From Aneurinibacillus sp. Ricciae_BoGa-3 (GTDB lineage: Bacteria; Bacillota; Bacilli; Aneurinibacillales; Aneurinibacillaceae), in the NCBI RefSeq assembly GCF_028421645.1, contig NZ_CP116887.1, positions 2,358,001 through 2,422,000 of the forward strand: DNA of 64,000 nt, given 5' to 3'. Below are positions 8,439-16,720 of this stretch, in pieces. Numbering within the stretch: position 1 is the stretch's first letter; each line of letters begins with the position of its first letter. A program made the translations under genes and the position numbers. The notes beneath the pieces are model-generated. The model searched no databases and was not told the DNA's origin. It was given only the letters and a program-made list of their open reading frames with translations.

Positions 8439-10344
8439 GCTTTTTCTCTCCTGACACGGGTGGAATATTTCTGCGAAGTAGGCTAACGGCTTTTCTGATA
8501 TCCTCGAAATCGGCGTGAGCATAGGGGGTGGTTTCTTTTAATGACTTATGTCCAAGTGCTTTAGCTATGACTTCTACTCTTCCACCTCGTTGGATAAGAT
8601 GAGCCGTAAAAGTATGACGAATGGTATGAGGGCTAACAGGCTTTTCAATATGAGCAGCTTCGGAATATTTTCGTATACGCCTTGTTATGGTCCATGGTTT
8701 AATACGAGTTCCTTTTTGATTCAATAGGAAAGGGCCCGATTTGGCTTTGCGATAGAGCCCAACATACTTTTTTAAGTCGCCAATAGCTGCTTTAGGAATA
8801 GCTGTTTGACGATCACCTGATTTTCCTTCTCGTACATGAATCCAGCCTTCTTTTAGGTCCACATCTTCGATGTTTAGAGCACTCAGTTCTCCGACACGGA
8901 GCCCTGTTGCATAGAGTACCAAAAGAGTAATAAAGTCCGTAAAACCTTGGTTAGTTGAGCGATCAGGTGCAGAAAGTATACGTAGCATCTCTTCTTCCGT
9001 TAAATAGGTTTGTTCTTTCGGTTGTTTGGGTACCATTTTAAGTGCCTCCATCGGATTTTCAGTTCTCCAGCCACGGTCTATGGCGTAAGCCATAAATGAG
9101 CGAAGGTGGGATAGATTTTTGTCTATCGTACAAGGAGAGATTCCGGCTTGTCTACGAGCACTAAGCCAGCGAATGATGTCTACGGCACGTAACACCTCAA
9201 TTCCTTTCTCCAGACAATGTGGACAGCCTACGGCAAATCGAGTAAGACTAAAACGAAATTCCTTTAACGTACCCTTCGAATATTTCTTCATACCCTCTGC
9301 AGTTCGAAGGAATTCTTGAATTTGTTCTGCTAATTTTCCTGTAAGAGGTTCAGCTATGGGAGTCATCGTATATTTTCGACGTAGTGGTTTATTTTGGCTA
9401 GATACGTTAACAATTTCCAACTTGGGTTTTGATGAACAAGACATTTCGTTGATAGGGTGTGACTCCAGTGTTGCTTCTATCTCTGGGTTTTGAATCCGAG
9501 TATAATGAAGGGTTGTTGTCAGCCGTTTATGGCCTAACCAGTCTTTGATTTGTACGATATTGCCTCCTTGTTGATACAGATGACTTGCACAAATATGGCG
9601 TAGTTGATGGGGGCGAAGGGATTTTTCCCACATCTCATGATATTTCCTAAAGGTAGCACCTATTAAGTTGTTGTCCATCGCTTCTTTCCGCCAGGTTAAG
9701 AATAGCGGTGCGTTAGGTTCAAGATCATTACGCGTAGCTAAATAAATCTGAAGTAATTCTAATATCTCATTAACGACGGGAACTCGCCGTTCTTTTCGCC
9801 CTTTTCCTTCTCGAATGATGAGAACTTGTTCTTCCCATAGAATATCTCTGATCTGTAAGTTTGCTGCTTCTCCAGCTCGAATGCCGGAGGCATACAAAAG
9901 AGCAAATAAGGCCAGATTACGCTTTCGGATAGGGTCGAATTGACGACGGCTCAAACAACTGTCGATTTGCCTTTTTAATTCCTTTAGGCAATCTTGAATT
10001 TCCTCTATTGAAGCGATCTCAGGTAAGGATTGATAAAGATCTAGATTCGTATACCTTAGATGACGAGCAGGATTTTCTAAACGGAATTCTTGCTGCACTA
10101 AATAATTAAAAAAAGAACGAAGTTGACTAATGATTACATTTCGGTATCCAAGAGATTTACTTTCTGTACGTTCAATACAGTAGTTCTCCAGGTGAACGAG
10201 TTGAACGTTTTGAAAGTTGATGGATAAGTTCTCCAGATATTGAGCTAGCTTTTTGAGTTCCCGCCAAGTAGCTTTCACCACTTTTGGCGTATATCCTCGA
10301 ATAATGGTTTGATATTCTCGATAATCCTCGATGATAGATTCCAT
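8431..10344 (-). CDS. Tandem double tyrosine recombinase (RitA-RitB-like fusion)
   Basis: The 637-residue protein has two complete phage-integrase-type units. Unit 1 (about 1-300) has ASGIRAGEAANL for the first catalytic arginine, HQLRHICASHL, and LGHKRLTTTLHYTR with the tyrosine. Unit 2 (about 330-637) repeats the plan: N-terminal SAM-like domain, ATGLRVGELSAL, HTIRHTFTAHL, and LGHKSLKETTPYAH with the tyrosine at normal spacing. A roughly 30-residue linker includes a methionine where a separate second gene would normally start. Known RIT elements encode these as separate overlapping genes. Both active sites look intact. Codon and base usage is more AT-rich than the neighbouring chromosome. 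The stop overlaps the start of the third recombinase. Confidence 0.9.
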   Translation of the reverse strand: MESIIEDYREYQTIIRGYTPKVVKATWRELKKLAQYLENLSINFQNVQLVHLENYCIERTESKSLGYRNVIISQLRSFFNYLVQQEFRLENPARHLRYTNLDLYQSLPEIASIEEIQDCLKELKRQIDSCLSRRQFDPIRKRNLALFALLYASGIRAGEAANLQIRDILWEEQVLIIREGKGRKERRVPVVNEILELLQIYLATRNDLEPNAPLFLTWRKEAMDNNLIGATFRKYHEMWEKSLRPHQLRHICASHLYQQGGNIVQIKDWLGHKRLTTTLHYTRIQNPEIEATLESHPINEMSCSSKPKLEIVNVSSQNKPLRRKYTMTPIAEPLTGKLAEQIQEFLRTAEGMKKYSKGTLKEFRFSLTRFAVGCPHCLEKGIEVLRAVDIIRWLSARRQAGISPCTIDKNLSHLRSFMAYAIDRGWRTENPMEALKMVPKQPKEQTYLTEEEMLRILSAPDRSTNQGFTDFITLLVLYATGLRVGELSALNIEDVDLKEGWIHVREGKSGDRQTAIPKAAIGDLKKYVGLYRKAKSGPFLLNQKGTRIKPWTITRRIRKYSEAAHIEKPVSPHTIRHTFTAHLIQRGGRVEVIAKALGHKSLKETTPYAHADFEDIRKAVSLLRRNIPPVSGEKKHE

Positions 10345-10372
10345 AAGATGTGTACCTCTCTGAAGTTAGTTT

Positions 10373-10392
10373 ACAAGATCTCACGATCTTGT
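10373..10392. repeat. Inverted repeat in front of the recombinase genes
   Basis: ACAAGATC and GATCTTGT are separated by TCAC, 29 bp upstream of the recombinase start and 28 bp inside the element's right end. It could be a recombinase-binding arm or an operator. Confidence 0.5.
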
Positions 10393-10419
10393 CTAGGGAT
10401 GATCCTATGGGTCTATCTT

Positions 10420-10436
10420 ATATCGCTAAAGAGAAA
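10420..10436 (+). repeat. Right end of the recombinase element: inverted repeat plus direct repeat
   Basis: ATATCGCTAAA (10420-10430) is the reverse complement of the left end. GAGAAA (10431-10436) repeats the left flank and belongs to the intron RT codons Glu-Lys. Confidence 0.85.
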
Positions 10437-11276
10437 TTCTTCGACAAAGTGAATCATGATCGGTTGATGAGGAAGGTAGCGGAGAAAGTAAAAGATAAAA
10501 CGGTTCTTCTCTTGATTCGTCGATTTCTTCAAGCGGGTGTCATGATACATGGAGTTGTCAGAGATTCGGAAGAGGGCACGCCGCAAGGTGGTCCACTAAG
10601 TCCGTTGCTTTCCAACATCGTATTAGATGAACTGGATAAGGAACTGGAGAAGCGAGGACACAAGTTTGTCCGCTATGCAGACGACTGTAATATTAACGTT
10701 CGTACACGTAAAGCGGGAGAACGGGTGAAAGCATCGGTGACCAACTTTATTGAAGAAACACTCAAGCTTAAAGTGAATCAGGAAAAGAGTGCGGTAGACC
10801 GTCCATGGAAACGCAAATTTCTAGGATTTAGCTTTACCTTCCATGTCAATCCGAAAGTCCGCATCGCTCCCCAATCTCTGAAAAGAGTTAAACAGAAAAT
10901 CCGCGCGATCACGTCCCGGAAGAGTCCGATGGCTATCGATGATAGAATCGAGGAACTCAATCAATATCTCATGGGATGGTTGGGATACTTTGCGCTGGCA
11001 GATACGCCAAGTGTTTTCAAAAGTCTTGATATGTGGATTCGCAGACGATTGCGGATGTGCCTATGGAAACAGTGGAAACTTCCCCGTACAAAAGTAAAAA
11101 GGCTTATCGCTTTAGGTGTTCCTAAAGCAAAAGCCTTCGAGTGGGGTAATTCCCGCAAGGGATACTGGCGTATTTCCAACAGTCCTGTCCTGGATCGAAT
11201 GTTGAATAATCGATTCTACGAATCGCTTCAGCTTAAGAGTCTGGCAGAACGATATGACTCGTTGCGGAGTACATAA
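10437..11276 (+). pseudogene. Group II intron reverse transcriptase, C-terminal part (split gene)
   Basis: In frame with the 6967-7383 part once the insert is removed. It begins FFDKVNHDRLM and contains GTPQGGPLSPLLSNI and FVRYADDCNI with the catalytic YADD, then the thumb and maturase domain X (RIEELNQYLMGWLGYF). It ends without the HNH endonuclease domain found in longer intron proteins. The stop at 11274-11276 lies five bases before domain V, the normal arrangement. The reconstructed protein is 418 residues. Confidence 0.9.
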
Positions 11277-11278
11277 TG

Positions 11279-11349
11279 AACCGCCGTATACCGAACGGTA
11301 CGTACGGTGGTGTGAGAGGTCGGGGGTTAATCACCCCCTCCTACTCGAT
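11279..11349 (+). ncRNA. Group II intron domains V and VI
   Basis: Domain V reads as a CGCCGTATACC stem closing on GGTACGTACGG around GAAC. Domain VI is the GGTCGGGGG/CCCCCTCC hairpin with a branch-type A in CCTACTCGAT just before the 3' end. Confidence 0.8.
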
Positions 11350-11409
11350 TTCTCGCGGAAAGATCGCTATGCCATGATCCACTTTTTATGATTTAAAGCA
11401 AAAAAACTA

Positions 11410-11439
11410 TTGTCTATTATTAAAATTCTGTATTATAAT
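11410..11439 (+). promoter_or_regulatory. Sigma-A promoter of the kdg operon
   Basis: TTGTCT at 11410-11415 and a perfect TATAAT at 11434-11439 are spaced by 18 bp. The expected start (about 11446) lies at the edge of the large operator palindrome. Confidence 0.75.
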
Positions 11440-11444
11440 AAACA

Positions 11445-11480
11445 AAACCGATTTACTAAATCGATTTAGTAAATCGGTTT
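11445..11480. promoter_or_regulatory. Perfect 36-bp operator palindrome
   Basis: The sequence is perfectly self-complementary over 36 bp, centred on TCGA at 11461-11464, with outer arms AAACCGATTTA. The central CG is typical of LacI-family operators. It covers the start-site region of the promoter at 11410-11439, so binding by the encoded LacI-type repressor would block initiation and autoregulate the operon. Confidence 0.85.
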
Positions 11481-11509
11481 ATGAAAAATCACCTAAAAGG
11501 TGGGCCACC

Positions 11510-12514
11510 ATGAGTAAAATTACAATCCACGATGTAGCCAACTTAGCGAATGTATCCAAAAGCACGGTATCCCAGTACTTGAACAAACGATTTACCTATA
11601 TGCGGGAGGAGACCAAACAGCGGATTGAAGAAGCAATACGCGAGTTGAATTATCAACCTAATATTGTGGCAAGAAGTCTCAAACAGAAGCGAACAAGTAC
11701 CATCGGCGTAATCGTGGCGAATATTTTGCATACGTTTTCAACGAAAGTGATCCGGGCCATTGAAGACATATGTCAGGAACAGGATGTTCATGTTATTGTC
11801 TGCAATGCTGACGATCAACCGGAGAAGGAAAAACGCTATATTGAAATGCTACAAGCGAAACAAGTGGATGGACTCATTATCTTTCCAACTGGTGGAAACT
11901 ACGATTTATATGAATCAATGATCCAACAGAAATATCCAATCATTTTTATGGACCGTATCGTCCAGGCACTTCCGATTCCTTCCTTTCTCCTTGACAACGA
12001 TAAAGCGGCCCGGATTGCGGTGGACTATTTTGTAGAAAAAGGTCACAGCCATATTGCGATTGTGACAACCTCGATTCTTCGTTCGATTACTCCCCGGGTG
12101 GAGCGGATAGACGGTTATAAAAGGGCAATTGCAGCGAATGGTTTAACATTGCGGGAAGATTACATCATAAGCCGGGATATTGGGGACATCAATAGCCATT
12201 TACAGAAGTTGTTTGCACTGACTGAGCCTCCAACAGCCATTCTCGCAGGAAATGATCTGGCATTGATAGAGGTTTTAGATTTTGTAAAAGGCCGATGCCT
12301 TCGGATTCCGCAGGACATTGCGTTAATAGGGATTGATGATGTGTCCTTTGCCCATATCTTCTCGCCAAGCCTCACCACGATCTCGCAACCTGCTTATCAG
12401 ATGGGTACAGAGGCTGCTGCTTTACTATTGGCGAAAATAAAAAAAACCCAGAACGCTGACACTGATCGTTTATTTCGGTATGCGCCTCTGTTGAATATTC
12501 GAGGTTCCGTATAA
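11510..12514 (+). CDS. kdgR: LacI-family transcriptional repressor, KdgR-like
   Basis: The 334-residue protein has an N-terminal LacI helix-turn-helix (ITIHDVANLANVSKSTVSQY) and hinge helix, then a periplasmic-binding-protein-like effector domain beginning TIGVIVANILHTFS. Residues such as IIFMDRIV and ALIGIDDVSFAHIFSPSLTT are standard for the family. It is the first gene of the operon with kdgK and kdgA, as in the Bacillus subtilis kdgRKAT operon, which supports a KDG-type effector. It probably binds the 36-bp palindrome immediately upstream. The symbol is assigned by context and family and not by effector evidence. Confidence 0.82.
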   Translation: MSKITIHDVANLANVSKSTVSQYLNKRFTYMREETKQRIEEAIRELNYQPNIVARSLKQKRTSTIGVIVANILHTFSTKVIRAIEDICQEQDVHVIVCNADDQPEKEKRYIEMLQAKQVDGLIIFPTGGNYDLYESMIQQKYPIIFMDRIVQALPIPSFLLDNDKAARIAVDYFVEKGHSHIAIVTTSILRSITPRVERIDGYKRAIAANGLTLREDYIISRDIGDINSHLQKLFALTEPPTAILAGNDLALIEVLDFVKGRCLRIPQDIALIGIDDVSFAHIFSPSLTTISQPAYQMGTEAAALLLAKIKKTQNADTDRLFRYAPLLNIRGSV

Positions 12515-12689
12515 TTTTTTAAGCAAGAGGGGTGAAAAAGGCATGAAAGAAATAAATTTTATCATTCTATTCAAACCGTGTTTTTTCCCATAGACTGGCA
12601 GTCGAAGCAAATCAGTCTACCCGAGAAAATACACAAGGCAGCAAACCAAATTGCATGCCCATTTAAGAGTGACAGGAGTGGAAAAAAGA

Positions 12690-13703
12690 ATGGCGGATGT
12701 TCTCGTACCGTATGAAGATTTGAAATTAGGTTGTTCCAACAAGTTACAAATAGCTGGTGTGCCTTCCGATCACGCTGACATCGTAGCAGATGTGCTGGTT
12801 CATGCTGATGCACGAGGGGTTACTTCCCACGGGGTTCTTCGTACCGAACACTATGTGAAGCGTGTAAAAAAAGGAGGATTAAATGTAAACCCAAACTTTT
12901 CAGTTAAAGAAACAGGACCAGTAACAGCGATTTTTAACGGAGATGATGGCCTTGGTCATGTTGTGTCAAAATATGCGATGGAACATGCTATCAAGTTAGC
13001 AAAGAGAAATGGAATAGGCATGGTTAGTGTCATTAACAGCAGTCACTGTGGCGCCTTATCCTACTTTGTTAAACAAGCGGCAGAAGCAAACCTTGTGGGC
13101 ATGGCCATGACGCAGACGGATAAAGTTGTGGTGCCATTCGGCGGTGCGGAACCATACTTTGGGACAAACCCAATCGCGTATGGTTTTCCAGCATCCAAAC
13201 ACAAGCCGGTTATTTTGGATATGGCTACGAGCAATGTCGCGTTCGGCAAGGTTCTGCATGCGAGAGAAGCAGGAACAACGATTCCAGCTGACTGGGGTGT
13301 AGATAGCAGCGGGAAACCATCAACCGATCCAAATGAGGTTGTAGCTCTTCTGCCGTTTGCAGGACCAAAAGGGTACGGTCTGGCAATGGTTGTCGATATT
13401 TTATCGGGAATTATGACGGGTTCCGCCTTCGGCCCGCATATTACGCCGATGTATGGCGCCTATAATGAAATGCGGAAGCTTGGCCACTTCTTTTGCGTGA
13501 TTAATCCAGCCATGTTTACCGACCCGCAGTCTTTCTTAGCGAATATGGATCGAATGATAGACGAAATCCATGAAACGAAGCCAGCAGAAGGATTCAACCG
13601 GGTATTGGTTCCAGGAGAGCCTGAGCAGTTACGAGAGGAAGAACGCATCCAGAATGGCGTACCCGTGACAGAAAGCGTATACAACTATTTAATGCATGGG
13701 TAA
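12690..13703 (+). CDS. Malate/L-lactate dehydrogenase family oxidoreductase, AllD-like
   Basis: ATG at 12690 is preceded by CAGGAG. The 337-residue protein aligns without gaps, from memory, to E. coli ureidoglycolate dehydrogenase (AllD). Shared stretches include HADARGVTSHGVLR, NSSHCGALSYFV with the conserved histidine, VVPFGGAEPYFGTNPIAYG, and GPKGYGLAMVVDILSG. The family has an unusual NAD(P)H fold and reduces or oxidises small 2-keto/2-hydroxy acids; members include 2,3-diketogulonate and piperideine-carboxylate reductases. No allantoin genes are nearby and the gene sits between kdgR and kdgK, so a hexonate or sugar-acid substrate is more likely here than ureidoglycolate. That is inference from context. 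Confidence 0.82.
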   Translation: MADVLVPYEDLKLGCSNKLQIAGVPSDHADIVADVLVHADARGVTSHGVLRTEHYVKRVKKGGLNVNPNFSVKETGPVTAIFNGDDGLGHVVSKYAMEHAIKLAKRNGIGMVSVINSSHCGALSYFVKQAAEANLVGMAMTQTDKVVVPFGGAEPYFGTNPIAYGFPASKHKPVILDMATSNVAFGKVLHAREAGTTIPADWGVDSSGKPSTDPNEVVALLPFAGPKGYGLAMVVDILSGIMTGSAFGPHITPMYGAYNEMRKLGHFFCVINPAMFTDPQSFLANMDRMIDEIHETKPAEGFNRVLVPGEPEQLREEERIQNGVPVTESVYNYLMHG

Positions 13704-13715
13704 GGAGGGACGAAG

Positions 13716-14666
13716 ATGGATGTTGTAACATTGGGAGAAACTATGGTGCTGCTCACCCCGAACACCAATGGTTTAATGCGATATGCCCAACAATTCGGCA
13801 GGAAATTTGGTGGCGCGGAATCGAATGTGTGTATTGGGCTGGCGCGGCTCGGCCACGCTGCCAGCTGGGTAAGCCGTGTAGGGGATGATGAATTCGGCCG
13901 GGCAATGGTTTCCTTCATTAGAGGGGAAGGCGTCGATGTCAGCCAGGTAAAAACCGATCCGAGTGCGCCGACGGGCCTTTATTTTAAAGAGATTAGGCGT
14001 GAAAATGATGTGCGGGTGTATTACTACCGCAGCTCTTCTGCGGCTAGTTGTTTACACAAAGATGATATTTCGGAGGATTACATAAAGCAGGCCAAATTTC
14101 TCCATGTCACCGGTATTACACCGGCATTAAGTGACTCCTGTTTCGAAGCGATTTTTTATGCGATTGAGGTAGCCAGACAACACAAAGTGAAAATTGTTTT
14201 CGATCCCAATTTGCGAAAGAAATTATGGAGCGAGGAAAAGGCAAGAGAGACCCTGCTTGCTATTGCTTCCAAAGCTGATATTGTTCTGCCTGGTGTGGAA
14301 GAGGGAGAGTTCATGTTTGGAGAAACGCAACCAGATGTAATCGGTAAGCGTTTCCTTGAACTGGGTGCACAACTGGTGGTGTTAAAAGTTGGGGCAAAAG
14401 GATCGATTGCGTACACGCATGAGAAGAAAACAGAAGTACCTGGCTTTAAAGTTGACCAAGTGATCGATCCAGTCGGAGCTGGTGATGCTTTTGCCGCAGG
14501 GTTCTTATCTGGACAATTAGACGGGCTGTCATTGGAAGGGTCGCTGCAGCGGGGAAACGCGTTAGGTGCAATGGCCACGATGACGTATGGCGATGTTGAA
14601 GGGTTACCGGATAGGCAAGATTTGAAAGGGTTTACACAAGGTATTTCGGTAGACGTAAATCGTTAA
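13716..14666 (+). CDS. kdgK: 2-dehydro-3-deoxygluconokinase (KDG kinase)
   Basis: A PfkB-family sugar kinase of 316 residues. N-terminal GETMVLLTP and FGGAESNVCIGLARLG form the substrate lid region, YYYRSSSAA matches KDG kinases, and the C-terminal DPVGAGDAFAAGF (251-263) carries the anion hole and catalytic Asp257. It phosphorylates 2-keto-3-deoxygluconate to KDPG in the cytoplasm. It starts 12 bp after the AllD-like gene behind AAGGAGG and is followed 17 bp later by the aldolase gene, forming one transcription unit. Confidence 0.93.
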   Translation: MDVVTLGETMVLLTPNTNGLMRYAQQFGRKFGGAESNVCIGLARLGHAASWVSRVGDDEFGRAMVSFIRGEGVDVSQVKTDPSAPTGLYFKEIRRENDVRVYYYRSSSAASCLHKDDISEDYIKQAKFLHVTGITPALSDSCFEAIFYAIEVARQHKVKIVFDPNLRKKLWSEEKARETLLAIASKADIVLPGVEEGEFMFGETQPDVIGKRFLELGAQLVVLKVGAKGSIAYTHEKKTEVPGFKVDQVIDPVGAGDAFAAGFLSGQLDGLSLEGSLQRGNALGAMATMTYGDVEGLPDRQDLKGFTQGISVDVNR

Positions 14667-14683
14667 CAAAAGGAGAGAGGGAA

Positions 14684-15319
14684 ATGAACAATTTAGAGCT
14701 AATAAAAGAGAATGGCGTTGTTGCAATCATTCGTGGTGCAAAGCCAGAAAACATCCTTCCCATCGCCCGCGCTTTGCGCGATGGTGGAGTAAAAACGCTT
14801 GAAATCACGGTGGAAACGCCAAAAGTTCTGTCTCTTATTGAACAAGTTTCTTCGGAAATGGGAGATGAAGTGATAGTTGGGGCAGGAACCGTGCTGGATC
14901 CAGAGACAGCGAGAGCCACAATTATGGCGGGCGCGAAGTTCGTTTTTTCACCCACGGTAAATATTGAAACCATTCGCATGACAAAACGTTACGGGGTCAT
15001 CAGTATTCCCGGGGCGCTGACACCAACAGAAATCCTAACGGCTTATGAAAACGGGGCCGACGTAATAAAAGTTTTTCCAGCCCATGTGTTTGGACCTGGT
15101 TATTTGAAAGACATAAAAGGACCACTCCCGCATATTCCGCTTATGCCAACAGGGGGCATTAATCTTGAAAACCTGGCGGCGTATATAGGCGCTGGTGCCG
15201 TCGCTGTTGGAATCGGCAGCAATTTGGTTAACACCAAAAAGCCAATAGATGAAGCTGCATTGAATCTTTTACGTGACACAGCTTCCCAGTATGTTCAGGC
15301 TGTTAAACAAGCTCGTTGA
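14684..15319 (+). CDS. kdgA: KDPG/KHG aldolase
   Basis: The 211-residue class I aldolase has the Schiff-base lysine at 129 in ADVIKVFPA, catalytic Glu in TLEITVETP (40-44), GAGTVL and FVFSP substrate-binding segments, and MPTGGI for phosphate binding. It cleaves KDPG to pyruvate and glyceraldehyde-3-phosphate, completing the route from KDG. The ribosome-binding site is AGGAGAGAGG. Length and motifs are normal. Confidence 0.93.
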   Translation: MNNLELIKENGVVAIIRGAKPENILPIARALRDGGVKTLEITVETPKVLSLIEQVSSEMGDEVIVGAGTVLDPETARATIMAGAKFVFSPTVNIETIRMTKRYGVISIPGALTPTEILTAYENGADVIKVFPAHVFGPGYLKDIKGPLPHIPLMPTGGINLENLAAYIGAGAVAVGIGSNLVNTKKPIDEAALNLLRDTASQYVQAVKQAR

Positions 15320-15379
15320 TTAACTATTGTAAAAATAGCGTTACTATTATTAATAAACCAACAAGGGAGAGACACAAAA

Positions 15380-16690
15380 ATGCAAACTGTTAAGACAGGT
15401 CGCTTTCGCTATCTGATTGGCTTATTACTTGGAGTTGGCATACTCGTTAACTATCTTGACCGGGTTAACCTAACAGCCGCCTCACCTACCATTATGCAAG
15501 AGTTTCATTTGACACCCACTATGTTTGGAGTTCTGGCCTCATCGTTTGCCTGGACGTATACCCTTCTACAGATACCTACCGGATTGCTTCTTGATAAGCT
15601 GGGGGTAAAATGGATTACACGTTTAAGCACGTTAATCTGGGCGATATCTACAGCCATTACCGCCTCAATAAGTGGATTAGGACCTTTACTTATTTTGCGT
15701 ATGGTTTTGGGAGCGGCAGAGGCCCCTGCCTTTGCTGCTGCTTCAAAGGCAACAGGCTATTGGTTTCCTTTCTCAGAGCGCGGCTTTGCTACTTCTATGT
15801 TTGATGCCGCTGCTAAATTCTCAAATGTAATAGGCGTGCCGCTTGTCGCCTTCATCATAACGAGTTGGGGCTGGCGTACAGCCTTTATTGTAACCGCTAT
15901 TATTAGTTTAGTTTATTGTATTTGGTTTTGGGTTCTTTACCGGAATCCGAAAGAACACCCCTCTGTTTCACAGGAAGAGCTTGCTTTCATTGAGGCAAAT
16001 GGAAGTCAGGCGGAAGGAGAAGGGAAAGGCTGGCAGGGCTTTGGCTACTTAATAAAGCAGCGAAAAATGTGGGGTCTCGCACTTGGCTTTGCCGCGTATA
16101 ACTATGCTTTCTTTCTGTTTTTAACTTGGCTACCCGGTTACTTAGTAAAAACTATGCATATGGACATTTTAAAATCAGCCCTATATGCAGCAATTCCTTG
16201 GATATGCGGCACCGCAACCGACCTTTTAATCGGGGGTATGCTGGTAGACAGCCTAATTCGAAAAGGGCGCAACGCTTCTAAAGTTCGTCAATGGGTGATG
16301 TGCTTGGGGCTAGTGCTAGGTATGGCGGTTATCGGCGCTACAACCACAACCGATCCAAAAGTTGCAATTATCTGGATAAGCATCGCAGTAGCTGGAATTT
16401 CTGCAACGGGTCCGGTTACCTGGTCGATTCCTTCTATCATTGCACCTAAAGGCATGGTAGGTACGGTTGGCGGAATCATGAACTTTGTCGGGAACATATC
16501 CGCCATTTTAGCGCCAATTGTAACCGGAATGATTGTAACCGCAACCGGCAGTTTTTCAAGTGCTTTTATTTTAGCCGGCGTGATTCTGTTCCTCGGTATC
16601 CTGTGTTATACCGTCCTGCTTGGTGAAATTAAACAAATTCCAGAACCAGCGGCTTTAAGAGAGCACGACCAAAAAAGCACAGCTGTCTAA
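15380..16690 (+). CDS. MFS transporter, anion:cation symporter family (hexuronate/sugar-acid)
   Basis: The 436-residue protein has 12 expected transmembrane helices. The first loop reads NYLDRVNLTAASP, a hallmark of the ACS family (ExuT, GarP, DgoT). The helix 2-3 region QIPTGLLLDKLGVKW contains the MFS motif A. It lies in the kdg operon, so it likely imports an aldonate, hexuronate or KDG by proton symport. It replaces the unrelated KdgT permease found in Bacillus subtilis. The 60-bp gap after kdgA contains no clear terminator. Specificity is not readable from sequence. Confidence 0.88.
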   Translation: MQTVKTGRFRYLIGLLLGVGILVNYLDRVNLTAASPTIMQEFHLTPTMFGVLASSFAWTYTLLQIPTGLLLDKLGVKWITRLSTLIWAISTAITASISGLGPLLILRMVLGAAEAPAFAAASKATGYWFPFSERGFATSMFDAAAKFSNVIGVPLVAFIITSWGWRTAFIVTAIISLVYCIWFWVLYRNPKEHPSVSQEELAFIEANGSQAEGEGKGWQGFGYLIKQRKMWGLALGFAAYNYAFFLFLTWLPGYLVKTMHMDILKSALYAAIPWICGTATDLLIGGMLVDSLIRKGRNASKVRQWVMCLGLVLGMAVIGATTTTDPKVAIIWISIAVAGISATGPVTWSIPSIIAPKGMVGTVGGIMNFVGNISAILAPIVTGMIVTATGSFSSAFILAGVILFLGILCYTVLLGEIKQIPEPAALREHDQKSTAV

Positions 16691-16720
16691 TAATAGCAGA
16701 GGTAATAGGAGAGGAATAAT

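Larger units (their letters stand above)
7384..10430 (-). mobile_element. Recombinase-in-trio (RIT)-like element
   Basis: The 3047-bp insert carries only tyrosine-recombinase genes, all on the minus strand and overlapping. Three complete recombinase domains are present: two fused in one 637-residue protein and a third that is frameshifted. Terminal inverted repeats TTTAGCGATAT and flanking GAGAAA copies define its ends precisely, because removal restores the intron RT frame. Three consecutive overlapping recombinases with inverted ends is the definition of RIT elements. Fusion of the first two genes is unusual. Tn554 (TnpA, TnpB, TnpC) was considered but its TnpB is not a double recombinase. 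It carries no cargo genes. Confidence 0.82.
6770..11349 (+). mobile_element. Group II intron (IIC-like), interrupted by a recombinase element
   Basis: The 5' end is GTGCGCCCGGCATGGGC, a standard group II GUGYG start. The 3' end carries a recognisable domain V (11280-11315) and domain VI, ending in CCTACTCGAT. The encoded RT/maturase would be 418 residues when rejoined, with YADD and domain X but no endonuclease domain. Length, absent endonuclease and position directly behind a terminator all point to class C. The element spans 4580 bp because a 3047-bp recombinase element lies within the RT gene, so the intron should have been about 1.5-1.6 kb of functional sequence. With the RT split it can no longer make maturase unless the insert excises. 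Ends are inferred from consensus and not from an empty site. Confidence 0.85.

Noticed and set aside
7384..10430. Tn554-type transposon
   Set aside because: Tn554 encodes TnpA, TnpB and a small TnpC; here three recombinase domains with inverted ends fit RIT elements better.
12544..12594. 16-codon frame after the kdgR gene with a reasonable ribosome-binding site
   Set aside because: Too short, no features, and no evidence of conservation; could be a remnant.
12690..13703. allD as gene symbol
   Set aside because: Strong family match but the KDG operon context makes ureidoglycolate an unlikely substrate.
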